Source of the DNA: Agelas oroides
Taxonomy: Eukaryota > Porifera > Demospongiae > Agelasida > Agelasidae
DNA: 64,000 bases
Reading direction: 5' to 3'
Assembly: GCA_949130485.1 (NCBI GenBank)
Contig: OX422195.1
Location: 7,224,566 to 7,288,565, forward strand
Made by a program: the position numbers and the translations under genes. The notes under the pieces were generated by a model. The model was not told where the DNA came from. It searched no databases and worked only from the letters and a program-made list of their open reading frames with translations. Each line of letters starts with the position of its first letter. Position 1 is the first letter of the stretch. This document shows positions 44,001 through 52,700 of the stretch, one piece after another.

Positions 44001-45938
44001 TAGAAAAGTACTTCGGAATAGCTCAAGTTGTGAGCACAGAATATTATTGTCCTTGTACAAAGGGTTAACCGATTATATGCTAAGTTTATTGGAATTTAAT
44101 TTATCCCAAACGTAGAATTTTTAATGTCACGTGAGGTCAACAATTATAAAAGCTTTTATCTGAAAATGTAACCATCAGAGAAGTTGAACATAGCTCTACA
44201 GAGTTTAAAAAGGGATTTGAAAAGCTTCCTATCGCTTAATTTGTACCTAGGTAAGTGTTTGTGAAGCACACGGCAGCTGTTTTCACAGAGCACCTGTTTT
44301 GTTGCTTGCCGTGTGTACCGTTTTTGGCTTTTCTCGTTGACAGCGAGATGTAGCCTCGGAACTGTCTTGATAGGTATGAAGCCTGAGGTCCGCTGTACCT
44401 CTGTAGCTAGCGTTGTGTCTCTCTTCATAGGCGTCGAGAAGAAAACATGGCCAATAAGTCACTTTCGAGATTGAGTCGATCGACGACCTAAATGACTTCT
44501 CATGCTTACTACGCTCCGCCCCTCGAAGGCTTCTGAACGAAACCTCACATATTACTAGGGGAGGCCCCACTCTAACCACAGACCGGATATAAAGCTTGTT
44601 GCTAAGAGCCCACGGCTGTTAGCAAGCTCAAGCGTATCCGTGACGCCTATAGGCGTCTATCGCGCTTTGACGTAGTGATGTCTACAGGCGTCTATCACGT
44701 ATAATCGGTTAAGTAGATACCTGCAATAAAGGGTTCATCTCTCCTCCCTACACTGAACAAGTATCAATAAGTTATTGTTGGTATTTCTATGGTGGGGTTC
44801 GTATATACTGTTCAATTCCATATTGCAATGAAAGTACATGTGGCAGTCCTGTGTAGAAATCGAAGGTTATTCCATCATGTATTTCGATCGCATTGCTGTG
44901 TTTGAAGCGCCTGTATCACTGAACTTCCGTTAAGGGCGGGGCTCATACACGCTTCGTAGATGCATGAATATCTAACGAATCTATGAAGTGCATATGAGCC
45001 ACGCCCCGGACGTTTAGCGATACGGCGATTCAAAGGGAGCGATGCAATCGAAATATGCGATGGGATAACCTTCGATTTCTACATGGGACTGCCACACATA
45101 GACTCTAGTCTCACGAGCCAGCTGTATTTCCTTTATTTACGGTGGGAGGAGCAAGAGGGAGAGAATATTTTTCTCTCCCTCCTACCATGTCCTCCTCATG
45201 CTGACATGGAACAACCGTAGTTCTTCTGATCACAATCAAAAATCATGAAATGCCAACCAGAAAAGAAAGCCTGAGCTGTGCTTGGACAGGATTTGACCTT
45301 GTGATAATTAGCTTTCAAGGCGGTGTTCTAAGGCCACTGTAAATTGCATCGTTTCCTGTCCACCGCCTGCATATAAACCTTGAATAGGGATTTTACTCCA
45401 TTATTCCATTAAACCGAATATTTCTATTACGTCATACCTAATGCGCATGCGTACTGTGATTCAGTACACGCTGCCAGCTGGCCAGCTTTTGTGTCAAATG
45501 TGGACTCAAGCTTGTTTAGTGCTAAAGTTACCCTGAATCCCTATTGTTCGAATGGCTGTCCTCTTGAACACGTCTATTTTTGACACAACCTGCTCGAAGA
45601 CGCAACTTCCATGGACTGTGCACTGCCTGGAAGATGAACAACTCGCATTGTGGTCTCGTTTGATGATGTCACATCCTTAATGGAGTAATGAAAATGAGCC
45701 GCCCGCCCGCATGCTTTTGAAGCCACGGACAGGACGGGAAACAACTATGTAATTTATAGTGGCCTAATATGAGGTAGTAGGGACTACACCTCAAGTCCTC
45801 ACACAATTATGAGTAGTTGTTGATATGTAGAGTGGGTCAGATGCTTCCATGCCTCCTCCACAGGGAATGACTACTCAAGGGGTCCAACCTACCAACCGGC
45901 TGAGCATCATTGGTGACCAGGATGAAACACACTTCTGA
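32002..45938 (+). CDS. Type I membrane protein with EGF-like and cysteine-rich ectodomain
   Basis: Ten exons join in phase: 32002-32116, 33163-33315, 34870-34945, 37843-37958, 38252-38384, 39535-39652, 39725-39782, 40229-40370, 43665-43797 and 45831-45938, giving 383 aa. Residues 1-37 form a signal peptide (core WWLLLFGVFLSC). Residues 39-90 are an EGF-like module with pattern CSEEG...LCGGNATC...FLCQCSPGY...TDC. Two more cysteine-rich segments follow (CAQYSQQCVFCG; CVSFLREADGG...CVDACSSGF). Residues about 165-190 are a membrane helix (AVILIIGLAVVIVIICVVAG), ended by GRSR. The cytosolic part, about 185 residues, includes a charged helix (YLRTQAEVFLRMLNDMRRRL) and PPDGIQLLSWSEQILLRY, which look conserved but which I cannot name. 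A receptor or adhesion role is inferred only from topology. Minisatellites overlap the donors of exons 3 and 5. Confidence 0.8.
32733..32872. mobile_element. Foldback element with duplicated right arm, TAGCCTC family
   Basis: TAGCCTCATTCCCAGGCCAC, CCCAGATTTTATCT, and inverse AGATAAAATCTGGGAGTGGC CTGGGAACGAGGCT; the inverse arm is then repeated at 32836-32871. EGF-like gene intron 1. No clear target duplication. Confidence 0.7.
33691..34258. mobile_element. 568-bp TAGCCTCG element with 9-bp TSD (MULE-like)
   Basis: Terminal inverted repeats of about 65 bp begin TAGCCTCGTTCCCAGGCTCT and include CGAAAAATAAAAACGGAG and CCTGGTATC. The flanks are an exact 9-bp duplication TCTAACTTG (33682-33690 and 34259-34267). 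The interior has no long frame. It lies in intron 2 of the EGF-like gene. Confidence 0.9.
34932..35520. repeat. Minisatellite that includes the exon-3 donor of the EGF-like gene
   Basis: Units share TTTTCCTGTATTTAGAACAT, GAAATATTGTACAC and GTTAACATACCACACATGC. The first units also contain CATGNNTGAAGTAAGT, copied from the end of exon 3 (34936-34950: CATGCGTGAA|GTAAG). Units are about 85 bp at first and about 130 bp later, where extra sequence with CATCATATGTGTGATAAC was added. Confidence 0.88.
35801..36006. mobile_element. TAGCCTC foldback amplified as a tandem array, 9-bp TSD
   Basis: Four foldback units (TAGCCTCATTCCCAGGCT - ATTNAAACA - GGCCTGGGAACTAG) alternate with spacers like CCATATTCTACC. 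The outer flanks are an exact 9-bp duplication CATTCTACC (35792-35800 and 36007-36015). The spacers are relics of that duplication, so one insertion was later amplified in tandem. Confidence 0.85.
36369..37752. mobile_element. Nested repeat cluster with GGCGGCGGAA ends
   Basis: The left part reads GGCGGCGGAACCAGGGGGGC followed by a CCCCCAC palindrome. The right part reads ACCCCCAGACCCCCCTAG and ends TTCCGCCGCC. Inside are a foldback at 36831-36908 (GACCAATCA...GCGGATTTCACTTTTTGCAC and its inverse) and another at 37466-37610. A frame at 37009-37473 is probably incidental. All of this sits in intron 3 of the EGF-like gene. Confidence 0.6.
37466..37610. mobile_element. 145-bp foldback MITE
   Basis: ATATGTGATACCATGACTAA, AGTGCAATTTGGGATTAATT and GGTTAGTAATTTCAC are inverted after a GAGGCGAAGCC centre, ending ATGGTATTACATAT. 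A partial relative with AATTTGGGAT and GAAGCCGAGTGCAAT is at 26318-26400. Confidence 0.8.
37992..38034. mobile_element. Short TAGTCTCG foldback
   Basis: TAGTCTCGTTCCCAGGCCA - TTTGGTA - ATGGCCTGGGAATGAGACTA in intron 4 of the EGF-like gene. No matching 9-bp flanks. Confidence 0.75.
38361..38668. repeat. About 51-bp minisatellite spanning the exon-5 donor of the EGF-like gene
   Basis: Six units begin at about 38363, 38414, 38465, 38518, 38567 and 38618. Each contains TCACACTGCTCGGCAGATCA AG|GTGGGTGGGG, that is, the last 22 coding bases of exon 5 plus its GT donor. Because the main period is 51 (17 codons), long frames stay open in several registers on the plus strand. Confidence 0.93.
39070..39268. 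repeat. 40-bp tandem repeat, five copies
   Basis: GGACTCCTCCCCTCTTTGCC CACCTAGGTACAGTTCAGTC repeats at 39075, 39115, 39155, 39195 and 39235 in intron 5 of the EGF-like gene. The copies are nearly identical. Confidence 0.95.
39494..39534. repeat. (CA)n tract touching the acceptor of EGF-like exon 6
   Basis: CACACACACATACACACACA ... CCACACAG precedes exon 6 at 39535. This is the second case in the window of a CA repeat replacing a polypyrimidine tract. Confidence 0.9.
40117..40200. repeat. Pyrimidine-rich CCCTCC tract upstream of exon 8
   Basis: An 80-base run of C and T (CCCCCTCC, CTCCTCC units) before the exon-8 acceptor of the EGF-like gene at 40228/40229. Confidence 0.85.
41006..41376. 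mobile_element. 371-bp TAGTCTCG/TAGCCTCG element with 9-bp TSD
   Basis: Terminal inverted repeats of about 90 bp include TCGGAACCAGACCCTCGAAA AATC and AGGAGGGTCTGGTAAA. The flanks TTTTCCCCC are duplicated exactly (40997-41005 and 41377-41385). It has no long frame and lies in intron 8 of the EGF-like gene. Confidence 0.9.
42530..43090. repeat. Inverted duplication with about 120-bp arms
   Basis: Arms at about 42535-42650 and 42970-43090 contain GTAGGGATGGCATGCCAAAA AG, CAAGGTAGGGATAATGCAGG and AAAGCAAAGGTCAAC in opposite orientation. The loop holds two small foldbacks (42672-42741 and 42856-42907) with TAGCCTTGTTCCCAGGCCAC-like ends. Confidence 0.85.
43136..43253. mobile_element. Foldback, TAGCCTCG family
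   Basis: CCTTGTTCCCAGGTCCCACC, then CCCCGCCTCATCACTTGTAG - TACTG - and the inverse GCAAGTGATGAGGCGGGGCC TGGGAACGAGGCTA. No clear target duplication. Confidence 0.65.
44840..45095. mobile_element. 256-bp MITE with GTGGCAGTCC ends
   Basis: GTGGCAGTCCTGTGTAGAAA TCGAAGGTTATTCCATC is inverted at the right end (GATGGGATAACCTTCGATTT CTACATGGGACTGCCAC). ACAT flanks both ends. A truncated relative is at about 43485-43655. Inside is an imperfect palindrome with GGGCGGGGCTCATA / CATATGAGCCACGCCCC. It lies in intron 9 of the EGF-like gene. Confidence 0.8.
45285..45350 (-). repeat. Possible tRNA-derived SINE head
   Basis: The minus strand has an A-box-like TGGCCTTAGAACACCG and a B-box-like GGTCAAATCC about 35 bases apart, but no acceptor stem closes. 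It could be a tRNA relic. Low certainty. Confidence 0.35.
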
Positions 45939-46248
45939 ACCAACGACACACACATAACTGTATAACATGGCAGCCACCATCTTCTCCCACTCCACTTGCT
46001 CACCTCTCTCAGTATATATCTCATTTTTAACACACTTCATTAGGAACTGCTTTTCTTTTTTATTGGCAGTGTAATAACAGTGCCAGCATGCATTAGTACA
46101 TCACTTTCATAATTATTTTTTAACTCCAGATTATTGACATTGTCACCATTTTTCATATATACTAATAATGCAATTTCTAAAAGTGAGTTGATTAGTTATA
46201 AGATGTAGCTCAAGACATAAGAATGGTGTGAGCGTATATAGTCATACC

Positions 46249-46289
46249 ATAGATAGTATATACCTTCGGAAGGTATATACTATCTATGG
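46249..46289. mobile_element. 41-bp foldback, ATAGATA family, 7-bp TSD
   Basis: ATAGATAGTATATACC - TTCGGA - AGGTATATACTATCTATGG with flanks TCATACC (46242-46248) and TCATACT (46290-46296), six of seven bases equal. Confidence 0.82.
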
Positions 46290-46502
46290 TCATACTACAT
46301 ACATTCTAATGTACTACACTGGCACTACTCTACTAGCGTTAGGAAAAAAAAACAGCATTAGTGATATAAAAAAAAAATCGTTCATGCTCTTCCTACTTTG
46401 TCCTCTACAAATTGCACTCTTAAGTGTCCCATACACTTTGCATGCAGACAGATTGTAAGTCTCGCGGATCCAGACTCTCACACAAAAAGCGTGAGTGTGA
46501 GC

Positions 46503-46543
46503 ATAGATAATAGAGCTACGTTTCAGTGCTTTATTATCTATGG
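46503..46543. mobile_element. 41-bp foldback, ATAGATA family, 7-bp TSD
   Basis: ATAGATAATAGAG - CTACGTTTCAGTG - CTTTATTATCTATGG with exact flanks TGTGAGC (46496-46502 and 46544-46550). Its arms match the element at 17469-17504 but its loop is different. Confidence 0.87.
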
Positions 46544-47609
46544 TGTGAGCGAGACTAGATTCTCATGCGATCCTGTCCCACCCCCGTGCGCGTGCTATCG
46601 CACTTGCATGCCCCGCCCCCCAAGCATTATAGCACTTGCGTGCTCCGCCCCCCACTCATGTCAAGTGATCTAAGCTAAAGAGGTAATTACCCAGCCACTC
46701 CCCCGCATAGTTGCGGAAGTTGAGAATAGAAAGTCAGACAGTCTGTCTTAGTGGTGTTACACCGAGGGAATAGTTTATATTTAATAGAAAACAAGGTTCT
46801 ATAGTATCTATTACTGTAGTTGACAAGAACTGTATCGTCCAGATTGGAGAAGTTTGGAGAAAACTGATCAACAATTTGGGCGTGGCACAGATTGTAACCC
46901 CCCAAGGGTAAGCTGTAATATCAGCAAACGGTAACCGCTCCCATGCAGACAGCTCTCCAGCTCAGTACAAGTTGCAAGCATGTAAAATGAGCAGTTGCTG
47001 TCTCGCGGGGAGGAGCAGTATAATATCTACACAGTCACCATCAGCAGGCTGGCACCATAAACAACAGAACAAAAATACCATTCTCTTATCAATACAGGCA
47101 CCTATGAGGACAATGCATAGTTCATAGTGTTCCTCCTTGAGATGTAGTCTCACAAGCCAGACCGTTTTTGTTCCTCGGTGCTGATCACTTCCAGTATCAG
47201 TAAGCAGTTGGCACTGAGAGACAGAGAGGGTGTGGCTTGTGAGACTACTGGGGTGGGTTGATTTTCATACTGGGGTCAGTGTATGGCCCAACACCACCAT
47301 GTCACACCACAGCAATACCTAATAATCATAACTGTAGTCATCATTAGGAAATCTACAGCTAGATTCCTGCCGTCCCCAAGGAATGAGGGTAACATGAAAA
47401 CATACAAATTGTTGAGTATGTGTAAACCATTTTAGTTTCTGTGGTGTACATCCATCCCTTTTGAATATTGTCTGGGGAGGTATAAGGAAGTGCATGGTAC
47501 ATTAATTGCAGTTGTACTGGAATTTTACAATTGGATTTAGCTACTGGACTGTACAGACTAGTTTCAGGTGTATGCAAAAAATTTTACGATTGTATTTACA
47601 GGGGCATAG

Positions 47610-47845
47610 TAGATATGAGTTGAAAAGTGGGGGGAGGCTTAATTTTGAAAGGGCAACCAGCGCGCAAAGCGTGCAGAAAATTTAACGTAGACATGAGTTA
47701 AAAAGTGGGGAGGGGACTTAATTTTGAAAGTGCAACCAGCGCGCAAAGTGCGCAGAAAATTTAACGTAGATATGAGTTAAAAAGTGGGGAGGGGACTTAA
47801 TTTTGAAAGTGCAACCAGCGCGCAAAACGCACAGAAAAATTCAAG
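47610..47845. repeat. About 78-bp tandem repeat, three copies
   Basis: GATATGAGTTAAAAAGTGGG GAGG, CTTAATTTTGAAAG and CAACCAGCGCGCAAAG recur three times with small changes. Confidence 0.9.
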
Positions 47846-48017
47846 ATATTCACAGCTCAAATTATAGTGCTTTGAGCATGTTACCGTTATCTTGGCGACT
47901 GCAAACCAACCTGCGGGTGGCGGAGAGCTCAGTAAAGTATGGGTCAATGAAGTCCACCAGTGCACATTTGATTTGTGTAAATGAATATACATAAGTCCCA
48001 TACACCCCAAAATCTTG

Positions 48018-48023
48018 GGGGGG

Positions 48024-48053
<30 letters not shown>
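48018..48053. repeat. Poly-G homopolymer
   Basis: About 30 consecutive G with a single T near the start; the exact length is probably unreliable. Confidence 0.9.
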
Positions 48054-48054
<1 letters not shown>

Positions 48055-49158
48055 TGAAGCCCCCAAAGCCCCCCCCCCATTGTCTACACCCTTGATTTAG
48101 CTCCTGGACTGTGCAGACTAGTTTCAGGTGTATGCAAGAAAGGAGATCATTGGTTGGGTGCATGCCATATGAATAGAACCATGAATACACATTCCAGTTA
48201 CCATGGTTACAAGCAATGAACAAGACATGATTCTGTTTACAACTGCACATGTCGTGCATATCACTATTGAATACCATCAGAAGAGATTGGAAGATAAGGA
48301 TGTTAACGTGTACATGGTACATTAACTGCTTTTAATAAACAAATTTGTGCTGGAATTTTACAAATTCCACGACTGTATCTACTTTACAATGTTTCTCAAG
48401 CATCTACAAGAATGTTAGCCAATCATCGCAGGGGCAGTTGGTACACCCTGTAAAAAAACTTTACCTCCCAATCGCAACCTCAAGGTTGTCAGTATCAAGA
48501 GTATCAAGAGTTCATAACAGAGTGTGCAACTCCCATATGGTTTCTATACCCGCTATCTGGACATGATGTAGGCAATCAGCAGTGAATATGGTTAGCTGTC
48601 AGCAGTAAAGAGGCTGGCTTTTGCTACGGTGTTCACATAGCTAATGTACACTAGCAGCTAGAATGGCATTCATGTTAAGTACGAACCTGCTTCATGTTAA
48701 GTACACATTTGTGTATGGCATACACAAATGTGCCTGTGTGTGTGTTTTCAACTGAAATGAAAGCTGCAACACACACACAAACATGATACATGGCAATACA
48801 CACACTTATGTATGAAATTTCTGAAAAGTGTCTAATTAGAACAGTACCAGGAAGTATTTCCACCTTTGACCTTTGTGTGACATGTATTTTGGCTTGTAGA
48901 TGGACTAATACTAATGCAAGCCACTTGTCTCCCTTATTTGGTCGTCAAGGAGTGTATCAGGTCACAAGTTGTCAGTCGCTGAGTCTCACCAGATCTAGGG
49001 AATGTAGAGAGAACTTTTTCGTGCACTCTCAGCCTCACCTTGCATCAGTATTAACACTTTTGAGCTTTAGCCAACTCACCAGTTGAAACCACTGATGGTG
49101 GAGAATGTCCCATTTTCCTCAGGCTCACTCTTGTATACTTTCCCACCACAAACCAAAG

Positions 49159-49671
49159 CTGGAGAGACCATGGGTAGACCGGGGACTGAGGCCACCACAG
49201 AAGTGTTATTACACTGAATGTGTCCACTGACCCACAATGTGTTGATAATGAGTGTTCACCTGTCTATTGTTCAGACATGTAGAGTAGGTTTAGTTTTCTC
49301 TGTGAGAATGGGAGAACAGTCTGTTCTAGCTGGAGAGACAGTGGGTAGACCGGGGACTGAGGCCACCACAGAAGTGTTATTACACTGAATGTGTCCTCTG
49401 ACCCACAATGTGTTGATAATGAGTGTTCACCTGTCTATTGTTCAGACATGTAGAGTAGGTTTAGTTTTCTCTGTGAGAATGGGAGAACAGTCTGTTCTAG
49501 CTGGAGAGACAGTGGGTAGACCGGGGACTGAGGCCACCACAGAAGTGTTATTACACTGAATGTGTCCTCTGACCCACAATGTGTTGATAATGAGTGTTCA
49601 CCTGTCTATCGTTCAGACATGTAGAGTAGGTTTAGTTTTCTCTGTGAGAATGGGAGAACAGTCTGTTCTAG
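49159..49671. repeat. 171-bp tandem repeat, three copies
   Basis: Units start CTGGAGAGACNNTGGGTAGA at 49159, 49330 and 49501 and are nearly identical. They end about 100 bp before the Kelch-ROCO start codon, so they may lie in its promoter or 5' intron. Confidence 0.95.
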
Positions 49672-49769
49672 AAACACAGTGGTATATTTCTCACAAAGTG
49701 GTAGCTAGTGGTCTCAATGAATTGAGAGCTTGTGTCTTGTACATTTACCTCTCTTGTGCAGGATGAGCC

Positions 49770-52700
49770 ATGGCATCCCCCATCAGCCACCACCCACCAG
49801 TATACTATGAACCACAGGGACGACTCAGCCACTGTAGTGCAATTGTCGATGGAAAGCAGTATACCTATGGAGGCTACTGTGGAGCAGGTGGAGTCCCAAC
49901 CCTCACGGCAATGGACATATTTGATCTTAAAACGGAATTGTGGCAGCAGACACCAACGTCGGGTGAGCCCCCTCAAGGATTTGATTGGGGATCATGTGCT
50001 GTGATTGGGGCACACCTCTTCCATTTTGGTGGACAGGATGAGTCAGGGAGGTTCTACAACACCATCCATCAGTTTGATACGAGGGTACTAAGATGGAACC
50101 CAGTAAACGCCACCAACATTCAGGAAGGTCCAGCAGCCAAGGTCAGTGCAGGAATGCTATCATACAGTGACAACCTCCTCATGACATCTGGGGGCTTTGG
50201 ATATGCTCAAGATAAACATCTCCCAGGTAGAGAATATGTTCCTCATCCAGATCGTAAAGGCTATGAGTGGACGAACGAGGTGCACTGCTTCCATGTTGAT
50301 TCAAGTGAGTTATGCTAATTAATGTTTGCACAAGTACGTACAGTTCAGTACCATACATGTGCCCTAAACTTGTAATCTAAAGTCAGATTTCTCCCTTAGT
50401 TTCAGTTTTAGTGTTAGTGGGGTCCTATACGTAGGACTTTGGTTATAGGAAGTTTGCGTCATGTCGCGGAACTTTGGGAAATTCTTTTCCCTTCCCACGT
50501 TACTGCTAACACAGATATGAATGCATATTTTAGCATGCCTTAGACTCTAAACTTGTAATCTAAAGTCAGATTTCTCCCTTAGTTTCAGTTTTAGTGTTAG
50601 TTGGGTCCTATCCTTAGGACGTTAGATATAGGAAGTTTGCGTCATATCGGTACTTTGTGAAATGCTTTTCCCTTCCCTTCAGTGTATGTTACAGCTACCA
50701 CAGAAATGAATGCATAATTTAGCATGCCTTAGACTCTAAACTTGTACTCTAAAGTCAGATTTCTCCCTTAGTTTCAGTTTTAGTGTTACTGGGGTCATAT
50801 ATGTAGGACGTACGATATATAGGAAGTTTGCGTCATATCGGTACTTTGTGAAATTCTTTTCCCTTCCATTCAGCGTATGTTACAGGTACCACAGATATGA
50901 ATGCATATTTTAGCATGCCTTCGACTCTAAATTTGTAATCCAAAGTGAGATTTCTCCCTTAGTTTCAGTTTTAGTATTAGTGGGGTCATATACATAGGAT
51001 GTTGGATATGAGAAGTTTGCGTCATATCGGTATTTTGTGAAATGCTTTTCCCTTCCATTCAGCGTACATTACAGCTACCACAGACATGAATGCATATTTT
51101 AGCTTGCCTTAGACTCTAAACTTGTAATCTAAAGTCAGAATTCTCCCATAGTTTCAGTTTTAGTGTTTGTGGGGTCATTTACGTAGGACATTGGATATAG
51201 GAAGTCTGCGTCATATTGGTATTTTGTGAAATGGTTTTCCCTTCCATTCAGCATGCATTACAGCTACCAAAGATATGAATGCATCATGACACTCCTGAAT
51301 TAAGGATATCTTAGTTAATCAGGACACCTGACCACACCCCCATTTCATATAAATATGTACTATTGTTCCCCTGAAATAAGGACATACACCTTGCTAATCA
51401 GGACACATTCTTTGGTCCCAAGGTGTCTGTATTAGAGGGTTTCACTGTAATTACATTTCTATCACATTGAGGAAATTGGTCTCTGACAGTCATCCATTTT
51501 AATGTCTGACATTTTGTTTCTGAGAGGAAATTGCTCTGTTAGCACCTATGATGAAACCTCGTCTGTGTGTGTACTTCTCCCCAGGGACCTGGTCATCCCC
51601 GGCGATCACTGGGACTCCTCCACCACCTAGTCAGGGTCACTCATTCACACGAGTCGACCACCAGAGAGCAGTGCAGTTTGGGGGTGAGCAGCTGGGCAAG
51701 CTGGTGCCAAACCATGTCCACCTCCTGGACATGAAGTCATGGGTGAGAGACTATGTGTACATTTGTATGTTGGGTGATGAGGGAAAGACTCAAAACATAA
51801 TTACCTGTGAACTGAAATATGCTAATGCTTACATATCAGTTCACATATTGTGTACATACTTACATTTCAACACTTGTTGGTATATTTTTTGTAAAAATCT
51901 ACTGCTTCGTTGTTTGAGCTGTTACGGGCATGTTACATCATAAGTGATCCAACACTATACCAAGGGGTTTGTTTTCATCCTAATAAGGTATATAGATTGA
52001 CTGTCAGGACCTCTGAGTATTGTTTGACCCCCAATCAACAGTAACACTTGGAGGTTAATTCTGATAACCAATCTACTTCATAAACGAACCCACTGACACA
52101 TCTTCAGATTTTCCAATATGTGTGCTTGTATCAGCTTAGAAAGTATTTAGACTCACATACTAGTTAGGTGTTAGAAATTTGTTGATTTAGGGGCAGGTTA
52201 GAATGCCTCTGAAATAAGGAGACTTGGGTCCGGTCCCAATTGTGTCCGGATTGTAGAGGTTCCACTGAATTGGCATTTGTACACAGTGTACAAGTTTGTG
52301 GACAGATCTGATTAGTGTTCTCCAATTCCAGAACAGCTGATCCACATGGTTACGTAATATTGGGTGGGCTTGTATTGGAAACTTTTGAGCTCTGTTTGAA
52401 AGTTGTGGTCATGGAAACATTGGGTATGTGTGGCTAGTACTTTGTACTGGGTTGTGCAACACCCCCGACAGTCGGGTGGGTGAATCAATGGGATAGCTAT
52501 GAGTGTGCAAGTATTACTAGCTAGGCAGTACCATATGCTTCAAGATGTCTTAGTCACAGCTGGGAACATGGTCATTACATTCACCTGAGATCGCTGCAGT
52601 GGTATCTTGTTTGAAATGTTCAGAGCAAAGTGCTGTACATCACATTTCATGATTTACTGGGGTAACGGCTGCTGTAATGTTAGGAGTGAACTTATATGTC

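Larger units (their letters stand above)
45939..49769. other. Intergenic region between EGF-like and Kelch-ROCO genes
   Basis: No coding gene is convincing. It contains two 41-bp foldbacks, an inverted element at 47145-47247 (TAGTCTCACAAGCCAGACC ... GTGTGGCTTGTGAGACTA), an about 78-bp tandem repeat, a G homopolymer and a 171-bp tandem repeat just before the Kelch-ROCO start. A CAG acceptor at 49758-49760 shows that the Kelch-ROCO gene has at least one upstream non-coding exon somewhere here. Confidence 0.6.

Noticed and set aside
44156-44579. Two overlapping minus-strand frames of 90-98 codons
   Set aside because: No recognisable motif, both in an intron of repeats, overlapping in different frames.
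47777-48322. 181-codon minus-strand frame with a proline run
   Set aside because: The proline run is the G homopolymer read backwards, and the rest overlaps a tandem repeat.
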